NCBI GenBank assembly: GCA_023627715.1
Contig: JAMAHW010000168.1
Coordinates: 1 to 31,156, forward strand
DNA from: Periconia sp. R9002
Taxonomy: Eukaryota; Ascomycota; Dothideomycetes; Pleosporales; Periconiaceae
Length of the DNA stretch: 31,156 nucleotides
Direction of reading: 5' to 3'
The position numbers and the translations under genes were made by a program. Positions within the stretch are counted from its first letter, which is position 1. Each line of letters starts with the position of its first letter. The notes beneath the pieces were generated by a model, which was not told where the DNA came from, made no database searches, and saw nothing but the letters and a program-made list of their open reading frames with translations. Below, in pieces: positions 29,846-31,156 of this stretch.

Positions 29846-31156
29846 ATGGCAACAAATTGGATCCTGTCCACACCAGCGTCTGTCGCTAACCACCTTGTAC
29901 GTAGTGCTGATCACAAAGATTAAAGCTATTAGTTACTAAATTCATATTCCACATCTTGTAGCCCCATGACCCAGTTACTCTAGACTATATCACGTTCATC
30001 CCAAGCGAGAAAGTAATCATCTGCACCCGCTGTTGTACGGCCGTACCTGTCGCGCGCTTAGATGCCCACCTTCAAAACCCCCACCGTATTCCATCCAAAC
30101 TACGGCGTACAACGATAGCACGATTTGACGGTATGCCCGCAGCGCAATCCTTTCAAGATCTAGTGCCTCGCCAGGACAGATCCGCGCCGCTCTCATATCT
30201 TCTTCCACCCGTACCTGGATTTTGTTGTCCACACTGTACAAAGGCAAAGACAATTAACTGGGAGCGGATGCGACAGCATGCGAATGAGAAACATAACATC
30301 ACCGCTCCAGAATGCCTCCGAGACCAATCTAGATATAAATGTTACCTGCAGAGCTGGACAACATACTCGCCAAGACACTGGGTAGTAGCCCAAGATAACA
30401 GCTCTAGCCAGCAAGCGATCCAGGAGCAACCGTACCCTACGAGCGAAGAGGAAAACCTAGTGCGGATGGAGGATGAAGAGGAAGAAGAACAGCGCTTTAC
30501 TGGCGAGAGCGACACAGTGGCTCTAGACGCAGAGCTAGAGCACGACGAGAATACGGAGTGGCTTCGAGGCTGTGAATGGCCGACGTGGTTCGCTCACAAA
30601 CCTATCCATGTTATTGTCGCAGCTGCAGCACTACCCTCCGCGAGAACCTCAGAGGATCTGGTACTAGGCCTCTGGAATGGTTTCGAATGTGTGAGCCCAG
30701 CACAGACAGAGAGGGTTATTTGGAAGATACTGGAGGCCAGCAAAGTTGTGTTTCAGCGATGCGAAATGACGCTCAAACAGACGCCGCGCGTTCTGCGTTG
30801 CTGGCTTCGGAGCTGGACTCCTTCTTTCCTTCCTTATCCATTTGAACTGCCTCAACGCGAACAAACCCGGCGAAGATACTACGTTATCCACGAGCGGTTT
30901 CTGTGCTATATATTCCGGATACTAGCACTGTCGCGTAACATAAAGGAGCCTCCCAGCGAAATCTCTGGGCTGCAGCTGACTACGGCTCAGATGGCCATGA
31001 TGAACCATATATGGGACCATCTTTCTGTTGTCGTCCAGCAGGCAGACAGCGGGGTATCATTCCAGCCATCACTAGATCAGGCCCAGGAGGATCTCTTCCA
31101 ACTTCTTGTCATGTTTTGGACGGACCTGTCGCACGACGGAAACATGAGCCGTAGCG
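29846..31156 (+). CDS. OrsD/DUF3505-type double C2H2 protein, 5' part, runs off the window
   Basis: Exon 1 is 29846-29896 (MATNWILSTPASVANHL). The intron is 29897-29961 (GTACGT...TTGTAG, 65 nt). Exon 2 is 29962 to the window end with no stop, giving at least 415 aa. Finger 1 is C38, C41, H53, H58 (KVIICTRC, LDAHL). Finger 2 is C106, C109, H123, H128 (FCCPHCTKAK, MRQHANEKH). This pair is the OrsD/DUF3505 arrangement. An acidic linker (EDEEEEEQR) follows, then a conserved region beginning TEWLRGCEWPTWFA (about 215) with LRCWLRSWTPSFLPYPFEL (about 295-313) and RFLCYIFRIL. From memory this region occurs in large fungal proteins of a repeat family that can carry RecQ-like helicase domains. The helicase part would lie beyond the window. 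The exon 1 model is tentative. The exon 2 frame is firm and intact. Confidence 0.8.

Noticed and set aside
30576..30845. ORF of 89 codons on the plus strand
   Set aside because: It is a shadow of the OrsD-type reading frame, which is open through the same bases in a different frame.

Overview
This window is filamentous-fungus nuclear DNA, most likely from an ascomycete of the Dothideomycetes/Pleosporales type. That placement is inferred from gene style, not proven. The main evidence is protein-coding genes with 47-65 nt GT-AG introns carrying CTAAC/CTGAC-like branch sites. Fungus-specific domain families are also present (OrsD/DUF3505-type fingers, zf-3CxxC, DUF7587-like, 'ipa'-like), with decayed pogo/Fot and Tc1 transposons and long gene-poor stretches holding gene relics. 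The ORFs were spliced by eye, and most multi-exon models below close exactly in frame.

Layout from left to right: (i) 1-1095, 3' part of a decayed pogo/Fot transposase. (ii) 1785-3218 (-), an intact four-exon secreted epoxide hydrolase. (iii) 3.2-5.7 kb, gene relics (an orphan C-terminal fragment and a TPR fragment), a cluster of 13-bp repeats and TA-rich, RIP-like sequence. (iv) 5681-6424 (-), a BTB/POZ protein with a C-terminal zinc-ribbon-like motif. (v) 6.4-8.4 kb, no convincing gene but one copy of a ~130 bp dispersed repeat. (vi) 8423-10555 (-), a 710-aa 'ipa'-like protein whose C-terminus resembles a HicA fold. (vii) 10.8-11.9 kb, doubtful or broken ORFs. (viii) 12538-15034 (-) and 17302-19630 (+), two divergently transcribed dynamin-like GTPases separated by a 2.3 kb spacer with a short interstitial telomere-type repeat. 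(ix) 20055-21204 (-), a DUF7587-like protein with possible ADP-ribosyltransferase-like signature residues. (x) 22109-22978 (-), a C2H2 plus zf-3CxxC zinc protein. (xi) 23.7 kb, the second copy of the dispersed repeat. (xii) 24146-24835 (+), a 230-codon gene interrupted by one in-frame TAA. (xiii) 26578-27309 (+), a 5'-truncated DD34E Tc1 transposase. (xiv) 28.66-29.11 kb, a cluster of iterated GTGGCTC(A/G)CTAT-like motifs in both orientations, probably the remains of a pogo-type element. (xv) 29846 to the window end (+), the 5' part of an intact OrsD/DUF3505-type double-finger gene of a kind that occurs in fungal RecQ/telomere-linked repeat families.

Functionally, the central block (8.4-23 kb) is the most coherent part: paired Mx/DRP-class dynamins beside two uncharacterised fungal proteins with toxin-like folds and a zinc-finger protein. 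It could be a self/non-self or anti-element defence neighbourhood, but that is a hypothesis. The flanks look like repeat-rich, possibly subtelomeric, accessory DNA. No tRNA, rRNA or CRISPR was seen.
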